A stretch of 17,525 nt of DNA, taken from the NCBI GenBank assembly GCA_002435365.1, contig DJMM01000109.1, forward strand, positions 1-17,525, given 5' to 3'. Both the position numbers and the translations under genes were made by a program. Positions 7,241 through 13,865 of this stretch are shown piece by piece. The notes below the pieces were generated by a model, which searched no databases, was not told the DNA's origin, and saw only the letters and a list, made by a program, of their open reading frames with translations. The stretch comes from Ignavibacteriales bacterium UBA6490 (GTDB lineage Bacteria > Bacteroidota > Ignavibacteria > Ignavibacteriales > Ignavibacteriaceae). Every line of letters starts with the position of its first letter. Positions within the stretch are counted from its first letter, which is position 1.

Positions 7241-7281
7241 TTGTATTTAATGATTAGTTTGAGGTAAATTATTCATAATTT
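7241..7281 (+). promoter_or_regulatory. Candidate nadA promoter with overlapping palindromic operator
   Basis: TTGTAT (7241-7246), an 18-bp spacer and TAAATT (7265-7270) form a modest sigma70-type promoter. A perfect palindrome AAATTAT-TC-ATAATTT covers 7266-7281, overlapping the -10 and the likely transcription start, where a repressor would act. The region is AT-rich, so both calls are tentative. Confidence 0.35.
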
Positions 7282-7299
7282 CAGTAAAAAAGGATTATA

Positions 7300-8247
7300 A
7301 TGTTACTTAATAGCGATACGGATGTTCAGGTTAATCTGGAAGAGGAAATATTAAAATTAAAGAAAGATCTGAATGCGGTAATTCTTGCGCATTACTACCA
7401 GCAATCTGAAATTCAGGATATTGCTGATCATACAGGAGACAGCCTTGAACTTGCCAGGCGTGCTAAAGATACCAAAGCTGAGGTAATTGTTTTTGCAGGT
7501 GTACATTTCATGGCAGAAACAGCAAAAATACTTAATCCGGATAAACTGGTTTTGCTTCCCGATCTTGAAGCCGGCTGTTCTCTTGCAGATAGTTGTCCCG
7601 CCCCCTTATTTAAAGCATTCCGCGAACAGCATCCGGGGCATACAGCGATAACCTATATAAACTGTACAGCCGAAGTGAAAGCATTAAGTGATATAATCTG
7701 CACTTCCAGCAATGCAGAAAAAATAATCAGGCAAATACCTGAATCCCGTCCGATACTTTTCGCACCCGACAAAAATCTCGGCAAATACCTCATGAAAAAA
7801 ACCGGCAGGGAAATGCTTTTATGGGAGGGTACCTGTATTGTACATGAAACTTTCTCTGAGAGAAAGATACTAGATCTTCAGACTATGCATCCCGATGCCA
7901 AATTGATTGCCCACCCGGAATGTGAAGAGATGCTTCTTAACAGGGCGGATTTTATAGGGTCGACAAGCAAGCTGCTTTCGTTTGTAAAAGAAGACAGCGG
8001 CAATGAATACATTGTGGCAACGGAATCAGGAATACTTCATCAGATGAAAAAAATTGCTCCCGGTAAAACCCTCATTGCTGCACCACCGGAAAGCAACTGC
8101 AACTGCAATGAGTGTCCTTATATGAAACTTAATACAATGGAAAAACTTTACAATTGCATGAGGGATCGAAGTCCTTCGGTTGAGCTCAGTACCGAACTAA
8201 TGAATAAAGCATTGCTGCCGATCGAGAAGATGCTCAGTATGAGTTAA
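7300..8247 (+). CDS. nadA: Quinolinate synthase
   Basis: A 315-residue 4Fe-4S enzyme that condenses iminoaspartate with dihydroxyacetone phosphate to quinolinate in de novo NAD synthesis. Motifs are strong: ILAHYYQQSEIQDIADHTGD (29-48), VFAGVHFMAETAKIL, LLPDLEAGCSLADSCP, YINCTAEVKA, GTCIVHE, AHPECE, GSTSKLL, ATESGILHQM and NCNECPYMKLN. The likely cluster ligands are C93, C179 and C272, with extra cysteines at 267 and 269. The length matches the short NadA form. The ATG follows AAAAAGGAT, a usable Shine-Dalgarno. No nadB or nadC is beside it. Its stop codon overlaps that of the convergent histidine kinase gene, with no terminator between them. Confidence 0.97.
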   Translation: MLLNSDTDVQVNLEEEILKLKKDLNAVILAHYYQQSEIQDIADHTGDSLELARRAKDTKAEVIVFAGVHFMAETAKILNPDKLVLLPDLEAGCSLADSCPAPLFKAFREQHPGHTAITYINCTAEVKALSDIICTSSNAEKIIRQIPESRPILFAPDKNLGKYLMKKTGREMLLWEGTCIVHETFSERKILDLQTMHPDAKLIAHPECEEMLLNRADFIGSTSKLLSFVKEDSGNEYIVATESGILHQMKKIAPGKTLIAAPPESNCNCNECPYMKLNTMEKLYNCMRDRSPSVELSTELMNKALLPIEKMLSMS

Positions 8248-9452
8248 GTTTTTCGGAGGATTATTTTAAATGTAGTACCTCCGCCGGGTGCAGAATTTTT
8301 TACAAAAATCTTACCCCTGTGATATACTTCTATAATTCTTTTTGACAGACTGAGTCCCAATCCCCAGCCTCTTCTTTTAGTACTGTAGCCGGGACGGAAA
8401 ATATCTTTCCGCCTTTTCATTTCAATACCCTTGCCGTTATCATTTACATCTATTTCGACATTACCGTCATTGTCTTTAACAGAGAATGTGATTTCCCCAT
8501 TCTTATGGTCGATAGCATCGAGGGCATTTTTTACAAGGTTTTCTATTACCCACTCGAACAGCTCTGAATTTATTTCAGCGCAGACAGTTTTATCGCCCGA
8601 TACAGTAAGCTTAACTGTTCTTCCAGTCTGGGGCATCCTTCTCTGAAAATATTCAATTACTTTATTTATTTCATCGTAGACAACCATGGTCTTTATTTCC
8701 GGGAGGGCGCCGATTTTAGAGAAACGGTAGGTTATTTTATTAAGCTTCTCCACGTCATCTGAAATTTCGTCGGTTATATCAAGCACTTTATCCGGGTCTC
8801 TGAAGTTCAGGCGCAGCATTTCAAGCCATCCCATCAAACTTGAAATCGGAGTACCGAACTGGTGGGCAGTTTCTTTAGCCATTCCAACCCAGATATTGCT
8901 TTGCTCGCTTCTCTTCACATTACTAAAGCCGATATAGCCAACAATAATAAAAAGTGCGGCTATAAGAATCTGCAGGTAGGGATAGAATTTTAACTGGTTA
9001 ATTAATTCAGAATCCCCGAAATGTATCCGCTGAAGAATTATCGAGTCGGCATATACAACATCGATTGGTTTATGAATTTCATCCATTTCCCTTATCTTAT
9101 CTGCAAAAAAACGGGTCAGCTCTTCCTTTGTCAGGGTTGAATCATATTCAATGTTTCTTACATCGGTTCTGCTTTCGAGGCTGACATTATTATTGGAATC
9201 CGTAAGGATAAGAGGGAAGTCGATGGGTTTAATAATATTATCGAATAAAAATGTAAGATCTGTTTCGGGGGAGGTAGTATTGGCAACATACTCAATTCCT
9301 TCAGCAAACAGTACGGCAATTTCCCTTTCATTCTGCTGCAGTTTTTTTACCAGATCCTGTGTATAAAAAAGAGTGGCAGCTGCGATCAGGATTGCTGTTA
9401 AGAGGAGAGCAATTTTTATATTCACCGAAGCCGGTCCGCCTGACATTTTCAT
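8244..9452 (-). CDS. Membrane sensor histidine kinase
   Basis: A 402-residue two-component sensor kinase. Two membrane helices (about 12-30 and 158-177) flank a roughly 125-residue periplasmic sensor region with no recognised fold. The dimerisation/phosphoacceptor helix reads MAKETAHQFGTPISSLMGWLE, with H197 as the predicted phosphorylated histidine. The ATPase domain has the N box ENLVKNALDAID (N309), G1 DNGKGI (338-343) and G2 RGWGLGLSLSKRI (361-373). No HAMP, PAS or receiver domain is evident, and no response regulator gene is adjacent, so it is an orphan kinase here. The start is the ATG at 9452; Met3 is an alternative. It lies 113 bp downstream of the rRNA methyltransferase gene on the same strand. 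Its stop overlaps that of nadA by 4 bp. Confidence 0.93.
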   Translation of the reverse strand: MKMSGGPASVNIKIALLLTAILIAAATLFYTQDLVKKLQQNEREIAVLFAEGIEYVANTTSPETDLTFLFDNIIKPIDFPLILTDSNNNVSLESRTDVRNIEYDSTLTKEELTRFFADKIREMDEIHKPIDVVYADSIILQRIHFGDSELINQLKFYPYLQILIAALFIIVGYIGFSNVKRSEQSNIWVGMAKETAHQFGTPISSLMGWLEMLRLNFRDPDKVLDITDEISDDVEKLNKITYRFSKIGALPEIKTMVVYDEINKVIEYFQRRMPQTGRTVKLTVSGDKTVCAEINSELFEWVIENLVKNALDAIDHKNGEITFSVKDNDGNVEIDVNDNGKGIEMKRRKDIFRPGYSTKRRGWGLGLSLSKRIIEVYHRGKIFVKNSAPGGGTTFKIILRKT

Positions 9453-9565
9453 TTATTATTAACCTTATTTTTTTATCAGCCAAAAATTAAAATAATAGCA
9501 GATAAGGCAAAAGTGGGATTTTTTTGCATTATTTGCTCACCACTGCTGCTCAGGGATAGCATATT

Positions 9566-10744
9566 TTAATTAAGCTCATCTTTATTGAATTTTTTCTTAG
9601 TCCCTTCGTAGCTGTCGATCCGCAGAAGTACACCTTCAAACTTACCGTTGCTCAAGGGGATTCTTTTCGAGGTTTTCAGGCCAATATACTTTCTCAGGGA
9701 TGGTTCTCCGGCATAAAGAAATACAGTAGTTCCATTGCACCTCTGTTTAATAAAGTCCCCGAATTCCTTAAATAACAGCTGAACCTCCTCCGGTTTACCC
9801 ATTCTTATTCCATAGGGTGGATTTGTTACAATTACACCGTTATGAAATTCCTTTATATGCTGGAACGGCTGACCGGAAAGTTTAACTTTTTCAAAGAAAG
9901 GTAGTCTTGATAAATTAGTCCTGGCAGTCTCAATTACTTTTTGCGAAATATCGCTACCGGAAATTATTCCTTCAGGCAGGGGGATTATTTTATCATCCAT
10001 TTCCTTTTTAACTTTAACCCATAAGTTTTTTTCATAGTCAGGCAGATGACTAAAGCCGAAGTTTTTCCTGAGATACTGAGCAGGAATTCCGCAATAGTAC
10101 ATCAGGGCTTCACAGAGCAGTGTACCGGAGCCGCACATCGGGTCCCATAAAGGCTTTTTCCCGTCCCACTCGCTAAGTCTGATTATGGCAGCGGCCACAG
10201 TTTCCTGCATGGGGGCATCACCGCCCAGCAAACGGTATCCTCTTTTATGAAGGGATTCACCTGAAGTATCGAGGCTCAAGACTGCATTATCTTTCTCGAT
10301 ATGGAGATTGAATCTGACATCGGGATTTACTGTATTAACGCTGGGTCTTCTGCCGTATTTATCCCTGAAATAATCGGCAATACCGTCTTTCAGGCATTGA
10401 GAAGCATAAAGTGAATTTGTAATCCTGCTTTTTGTAACGGAAGATGAAATTGAGAAAGTCTGTTCTGCAGAAAAGATCCTTTCCCATTTTACTTTTGATG
10501 CAGTTCTGGTTAAAGCTTCGGTACTGCGGCAGGGGAATGAAAGCAGGGGGGCAAGAATTCGGCTAAGCATTCTGGATGAATAATTTATTCTGTATAAGGA
10601 AGCCTTATCCGCTTCAAAATATACTCCGCGGTAGGTAATTTTTGTATTTACGGCGCCAAGCTCCTGAAGCTCTTTTTCGCCCAATGCTTCCATCAGACCG
10701 GTTACCTGGGCAAAAAAAGTATTATTCTTCTGATATTCGAACAT
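9566..10744 (-). CDS. rlmL: THUMP-domain class I RNA methyltransferase (RlmL N-terminal-half type)
   Basis: A 392-residue SAM-dependent methyltransferase. An N-terminal THUMP RNA-binding region (about 10-160; FFAQVTGLMEALGEKELQELG at the start) precedes a Rossmann methyltransferase domain with motif I DPMCGSGT (201-208) and the N6/N2-methylase motif NPPYG (308-312). It matches the family that makes m2G2445 in 23S rRNA and lacks the second methyltransferase domain found in fused E. coli RlmL, as is usual outside gammaproteobacteria. The exact target base is inferred. I chose the ATG at 10744; the frame extends 10 codons further to a TTG at 10774, but the ATG gives the normal N-terminal length. 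It is transcribed towards the histidine kinase and diverges from the AraC-type regulator. Confidence 0.88.
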   Translation of the reverse strand: MFEYQKNNTFFAQVTGLMEALGEKELQELGAVNTKITYRGVYFEADKASLYRINYSSRMLSRILAPLLSFPCRSTEALTRTASKVKWERIFSAEQTFSISSSVTKSRITNSLYASQCLKDGIADYFRDKYGRRPSVNTVNPDVRFNLHIEKDNAVLSLDTSGESLHKRGYRLLGGDAPMQETVAAAIIRLSEWDGKKPLWDPMCGSGTLLCEALMYYCGIPAQYLRKNFGFSHLPDYEKNLWVKVKKEMDDKIIPLPEGIISGSDISQKVIETARTNLSRLPFFEKVKLSGQPFQHIKEFHNGVIVTNPPYGIRMGKPEEVQLLFKEFGDFIKQRCNGTTVFLYAGEPSLRKYIGLKTSKRIPLSNGKFEGVLLRIDSYEGTKKKFNKDELN

Positions 10745-10944
10745 ATCCTGGTAATTAATATGATTTAAAAACAAATTTAACCATTATTGATCAAATCTTT
10801 ATACTGAAATCCCGGTGCTTATTTATTCAATGAGACAGGTCCGGGATGCTAATCTCTAAATTTATTATATTTTTGCTGCAGCGTTTTGCAGGATTTAGGA
10901 TTTTAAGCGGAAATCATTTTGTTGGATCAAATTAAGGTGTATTG

Positions 10945-11514
10945 ATGGATAATATGCTATATATAAAAAACATGGTTTGCAACCGTTGTATTAAATCGGT
11001 TACCGGTATATTAGAAGAACTTGATATCCCTTTTGAAAATGTAATTCTGGGAGAAGTGTCTCTCAGCGGTGAAATGGAAGCAAGTGAAATGTCACAACTT
11101 AAGGCCCGGCTTATTGAGGAAGGTTTTGAGCTGATCGATGACCACAAATCCCGGATCATATCACAGATTAAAAAATACATCCTTGAGTACGTTCGCGGGC
11201 TTGATTATAAATCCGGGAAAATTCATCTGACCGATTTTCTTTCTTCCCGTTTCAGGAAAGACTATTCATATCTGAGCAATTTATTTTCTTCTGTTGAAGG
11301 CCAGACAATTGAAAATTACCTTATCGCACAAAAGGTAGAATGGGCCAAAGAGCTCCTGATTTATGATGAAATGACATTATCGGAGATTGCGTATAAACTG
11401 GGATACAGCAGCACAGCGCATTTATCAAATCAGTTTAAAAAAGTAACAGGATTAACTCCGACACATTTTAAATCAATAGGAGCAAAGCGCAGGCTCCCGC
11501 TTGACCATATCTGA
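10945..11514 (+). CDS. AraC-family regulator with N-terminal HMA-like metal-binding domain
   Basis: A 189-residue fusion. Residues 4-70 resemble a heavy-metal-associated (ferredoxin-like) domain. They include the metal motif M10-x-C12-x-x-C15 (NMVCNRC) and the pattern of strands and helices of HMA domains, ending at EGFELIDD. A linker helix follows, then a C-terminal AraC double helix-turn-helix (about 85-180) with LSNLFSS, MTLSEIAYKLGYSSTAHLSN and QFKKVTGLTPTHFK. It should bind DNA and may sense copper or another thiophilic metal, but no copper ATPase or chaperone gene is visible nearby. The ATG at 10945 follows AAGGTG with good spacing; a TTG one codon earlier is less likely. It ends 3 bp before the stop of the convergent MATE pump gene. 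Confidence 0.85.
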   Translation: MDNMLYIKNMVCNRCIKSVTGILEELDIPFENVILGEVSLSGEMEASEMSQLKARLIEEGFELIDDHKSRIISQIKKYILEYVRGLDYKSGKIHLTDFLSSRFRKDYSYLSNLFSSVEGQTIENYLIAQKVEWAKELLIYDEMTLSEIAYKLGYSSTAHLSNQFKKVTGLTPTHFKSIGAKRRLPLDHI

Positions 11515-11517
11515 GGT

Positions 11518-12855
11518 TCAAATGCTTATTTTTTTCCGGCTCCTTGAATTAAAGCGCAGCGTGAGCAAAGTAGCTGAAGCCGTAAGTCCGACAAAAAATC
11601 CCACCCATACTCCATAAACCTGCATATTCATTACAAAACCTAAAAAGTACCCGATAGGAACAGCAAGAATCCAATAAGCAATAAATGTAATAATGGTAGG
11701 AACTTTTACATCGGTTAATCCCCGCAGAATGCCTATTCCAACTGCCTGTACACCATCAGAAATCTGAAACATCGCTGCGATGAAAAGCAGATTAGAAGCA
11801 AAAGAGAGTACACCTTCATCCGAGATATAAATTGCCGGCAGCAGCTTATTAAAAAGTACGAATAATATCCCGAATCCTGCCATTACACTTCCACCAAGTA
11901 TTATTGCAGTGAATCCGGCATCCCGTATTGCTTTAATACTTCTTTTACCGACTGCATTTCCGACACGAATACTGCCCGCGGCAGATATCCCGGTTGCTGA
12001 CATAAACGATATTGAGGCAAGATTTATTGCTATCTGGTGCGCAGCAAGCTGTTCGGTACCGAACCAGCCGATCATTATTGCTGCAAACACAAATGCTCCT
12101 ACTTCAAAGAAATACTGGACTCCTCCCGGAATTCCCAGATTTAATATTTTTTTAAATGTAGATATATTCGCTTTAAATTTTCTCAAGCTCATATCAAACT
12201 TTTTGAAAAACTCGGTTTTATTAACATAAATAATCAGCATTACCATCATAAACATGCGTGATGAAAAAGTAGCCCAGCCGGCACCGTTAAGACCAAGTTC
12301 CGGGAAGCCCCAGTTTCCGTAAATCAGCAGCCAGTTCACAATGAAATTCACAATGTTTGCAAGCAGGGTGATTATCATGGCAGGACGCATTACCGATAAT
12401 CCCTCAATGAAATTTCGGTACGCCATGAATACTAAGGAAGGAAAAACCGATAGTCCCAGAATGACAGTATAGGGTTCAGCAAGAACAGCTACTTTTTCAG
12501 GCTGATCCAGAAACCTGATTAATCCGGCACTGCCGATTATAATTATTGCAAGTATAAGAGAGGTAAGGGAGTTTATAAGCAGCCCGTGCCTGAAAATGGA
12601 ACCGCATTCTTCATACTTCAATGCTCCTATTGAAATTGCGGTAAGCGGAGTAATGGCGCTGCTTATGCCGATGCCAATTATAAATATTAGGATAAACAGG
12701 CTGTTGGCGATAGAAGCAGCTGCTAGTGGTTCCGCACCTATTCTTCCGACCATCATACTGTCAACCACACCCATCATCATCATACCAAGCTGACCTATAA
12801 TTACAGGATAAGCCAGGAGAAAAGTGTAACGGATATTTGATACAAGACGCTGCAT
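11518..12855 (-). CDS. MATE-family multidrug/cation efflux transporter
   Basis: A 445-residue inner-membrane antiporter that exports drugs or metabolites using a Na+ or H+ gradient. The sequence starts with MQRLVSNIRYTFLLAYPVII and shows the MATE signature GVVDSMMVGRIGAEPLAAAS near the first helices. About 12 hydrophobic helices follow, and a matching second half is centred on GIPGGVQYFFEVGAFVFAAI and WFGTEQLAAHQIAINLAS. The length is normal for NorM-type pumps. Substrate and coupling ion cannot be read from the sequence. The gene converges on the HMA-AraC gene with a 3-nt gap, so the two transcripts must overlap. A terminator for the gene upstream lies about 50 bp before its start, so it should have its own promoter. 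Confidence 0.95.
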   Translation of the reverse strand: MQRLVSNIRYTFLLAYPVIIGQLGMMMMGVVDSMMVGRIGAEPLAAASIANSLFILIFIIGIGISSAITPLTAISIGALKYEECGSIFRHGLLINSLTSLILAIIIIGSAGLIRFLDQPEKVAVLAEPYTVILGLSVFPSLVFMAYRNFIEGLSVMRPAMIITLLANIVNFIVNWLLIYGNWGFPELGLNGAGWATFSSRMFMMVMLIIYVNKTEFFKKFDMSLRKFKANISTFKKILNLGIPGGVQYFFEVGAFVFAAIMIGWFGTEQLAAHQIAINLASISFMSATGISAAGSIRVGNAVGKRSIKAIRDAGFTAIILGGSVMAGFGILFVLFNKLLPAIYISDEGVLSFASNLLFIAAMFQISDGVQAVGIGILRGLTDVKVPTIITFIAYWILAVPIGYFLGFVMNMQVYGVWVGFFVGLTASATLLTLRFNSRSRKKISI

Positions 12856-12906
12856 AATTTAAGGTGTAAATCTAATTTAATAATTCAAATGTTGCACTTT
12901 ATTTAT

Positions 12907-12938
12907 AAAAAAAATCCCTGTCGCAAAAGGACAGGGAT
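12907..12938 (-). terminator. Intrinsic terminator of the HEAT-repeat protein gene
   Basis: On the reverse strand, ATCCCTGTC pairs perfectly with GACAGGGAT (9 bp, 7-nt loop) and runs into seven T's (12913-12907). It lies about 65 bp downstream of the HEAT protein stop and separates that gene from the MATE pump. Confidence 0.88.
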
Positions 12939-13001
12939 AATTATTAAAATTTTTCCCGGTTGTTTGATAATTATACAGCTTTAAGAGGCAATATATTAAG
13001 G

Positions 13002-13421
13002 TTATTTATTTGCATAAACCGTTGTACTGTCATCAACGGGTTTTGAGTGCTCACAATAAAAAAGAGCACATAATTTTTTAACTCTCTCACTATCATCAAA
13101 CCGGATCGCCTGTTTAACCGCAAATATACCGCGATCATCATTGATTTTATACAATGCCAGCGCGGCAGCAATTCTTGCCTCCTCACGGTCATCTGATTTT
13201 AGAATTTTAAGAAGAGGTATTACAGCTTTGCAGCATGCATACTCGCCAAGATAATAAGTGGCACTTAACTTGAGTCCCAGATTATCAGAATTTATACCTT
13301 CCATTAAATTTTCCATAACTTTATCTGTTATCCGGGAATCAATATTCTTAGCTGCAAAGGAAGTTGAGCCAAGCAGTAGCAGGGAAAAAAATACTACCAA
13401 AAAGATCTTGAAAATTTTCAT
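13002..13421 (-). CDS. Small secreted HEAT-repeat protein
   Basis: A 139-residue protein of unknown function. Residues 1-23 (MKIFKIFLVVFFSLLLLGST...) form a signal peptide with likely cleavage near SFA-AK. Two helical HEAT/PBS-lyase-like repeats follow (about 46-76, SATYYLGEYACCKAVIPLLK; and about 78-108, ARIAAALALYKINDDRGIFA). Such repeats are protein-binding scaffolds and no catalytic residues are visible. Four cysteines (63, 64, 118, 123) could form disulfides in the periplasm. The ATG at 13421 follows AGAGAGGC, a reasonable Shine-Dalgarno. It is a single-gene unit with its own promoter and terminator, next to and divergent from the C25 protease gene. Confidence 0.78.
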   Translation of the reverse strand: MKIFKIFLVVFFSLLLLGSTSFAAKNIDSRITDKVMENLMEGINSDNLGLKLSATYYLGEYACCKAVIPLLKILKSDDREEARIAAALALYKINDDRGIFAVKQAIRFDDSERVKKLCALFYCEHSKPVDDSTTVYANK

Positions 13422-13472
13422 AACTGCCTCTCTAAATTGTTTAATATCTTTAACACAGCGTAAAACTAACAG

Positions 13473-13478
13473 ATTATA
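13473..13478 (-). promoter_or_regulatory. Candidate -10 element of the HEAT protein gene
   Basis: A perfect TATAAT on the reverse strand, 51 bp upstream of the HEAT protein ATG. At 17 bp the -35 would be CACATA, a poor match, so the promoter may need an activator or use another sigma factor. Confidence 0.4.
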
Positions 13479-13853
13479 TCCTCCTTCGTAACTAATATGT
13501 GACAGATGGAAGGAAACGGTGATTAATAAAACCGGTTTTAAGGGTTGTACCGATCATACCAATATTCATCCTTTTATCAGCGCTTTTTTGTATAGCTGAT
13601 TTGTGTCCTGCAATACTTTTTTTCTATTTTAATCAGACTTCCGTTCCATTCTTCTTCGAAAGAAGTTATCACGTTCCGGAATATTAAATCGTCTATTTTT
13701 TTTTGCTAATAGTCGGTGGAAAATTTTAAGCTAAAAGTTGAGAATTCAATCAGAGGGTAAAAATTTATAAAAATTAATTTCTTTTTGAAGTATGTTTTTC
13801 CGTAAATTACAAGATACTTTATATTCTTTAATACATATTTACTAATTTCAACT

Positions 13854-13858
13854 GAGGA
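13854..13858 (+). promoter_or_regulatory. Ribosome-binding site of the C25 protease gene
   Basis: GAGGA ends 7 nt before the ATG at 13866. This fixes the start directly before a good signal peptide. Confidence 0.75.
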
Positions 13859-13865
13859 AATTCGT

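Larger units (their letters stand above)
6952..7299. other. aroB-nadA intergenic region
   Basis: No coding sequence seen on either strand. It contains the leftward terminator at 7099-7134, a TATGAGTGCCA direct repeat at 7134-7144 and 7200-7210 (with a partial copy at 7004-7012), and a candidate nadA promoter with an overlapping palindrome at 7241-7281. Confidence 0.6.
13422..13865. other. Divergent intergenic region between the HEAT protein and C25 protease genes
   Basis: No coding sequence is supported here; the T/A-rich stretch 13700-13865 has only chance frames. It holds a candidate leftward -10 (13473-13478), a perfect 14-bp palindrome TAAAACCGGTTTTA (13527-13540), a small CTTCTT-CGA-AAGAAG hairpin near 13650 and the protease ribosome-binding site at 13854-13858. 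A weak TATATT about 45 bp before the protease start may be its -10, but no good -35 accompanies it. Confidence 0.55.

Noticed and set aside
10775..10944. Possible promoters between the rRNA methyltransferase and HMA-AraC genes, including TTGATCAA
   Set aside because: No -35/-10 pair with proper spacing on either strand, and the Bacteroidota TTTG/TAnnTTTG pattern fits only in part.
12971..13192. Reverse-strand 73-codon frame overlapping the HEAT protein gene
   Set aside because: Different frame of the same strand, without a signal peptide or repeats; the 13002-13421 frame has both.
13527..13540. Perfect 14-bp palindrome TAAAACCGGTTTTA
   Set aside because: About one such palindrome is expected by chance in a window this size, and it does not overlap a clear promoter.
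13574..13600. ATCAGC ... GCTGAT inverted repeat
   Set aside because: Six-base arms with a 13-nt loop; too weak to call a terminator or structured RNA.
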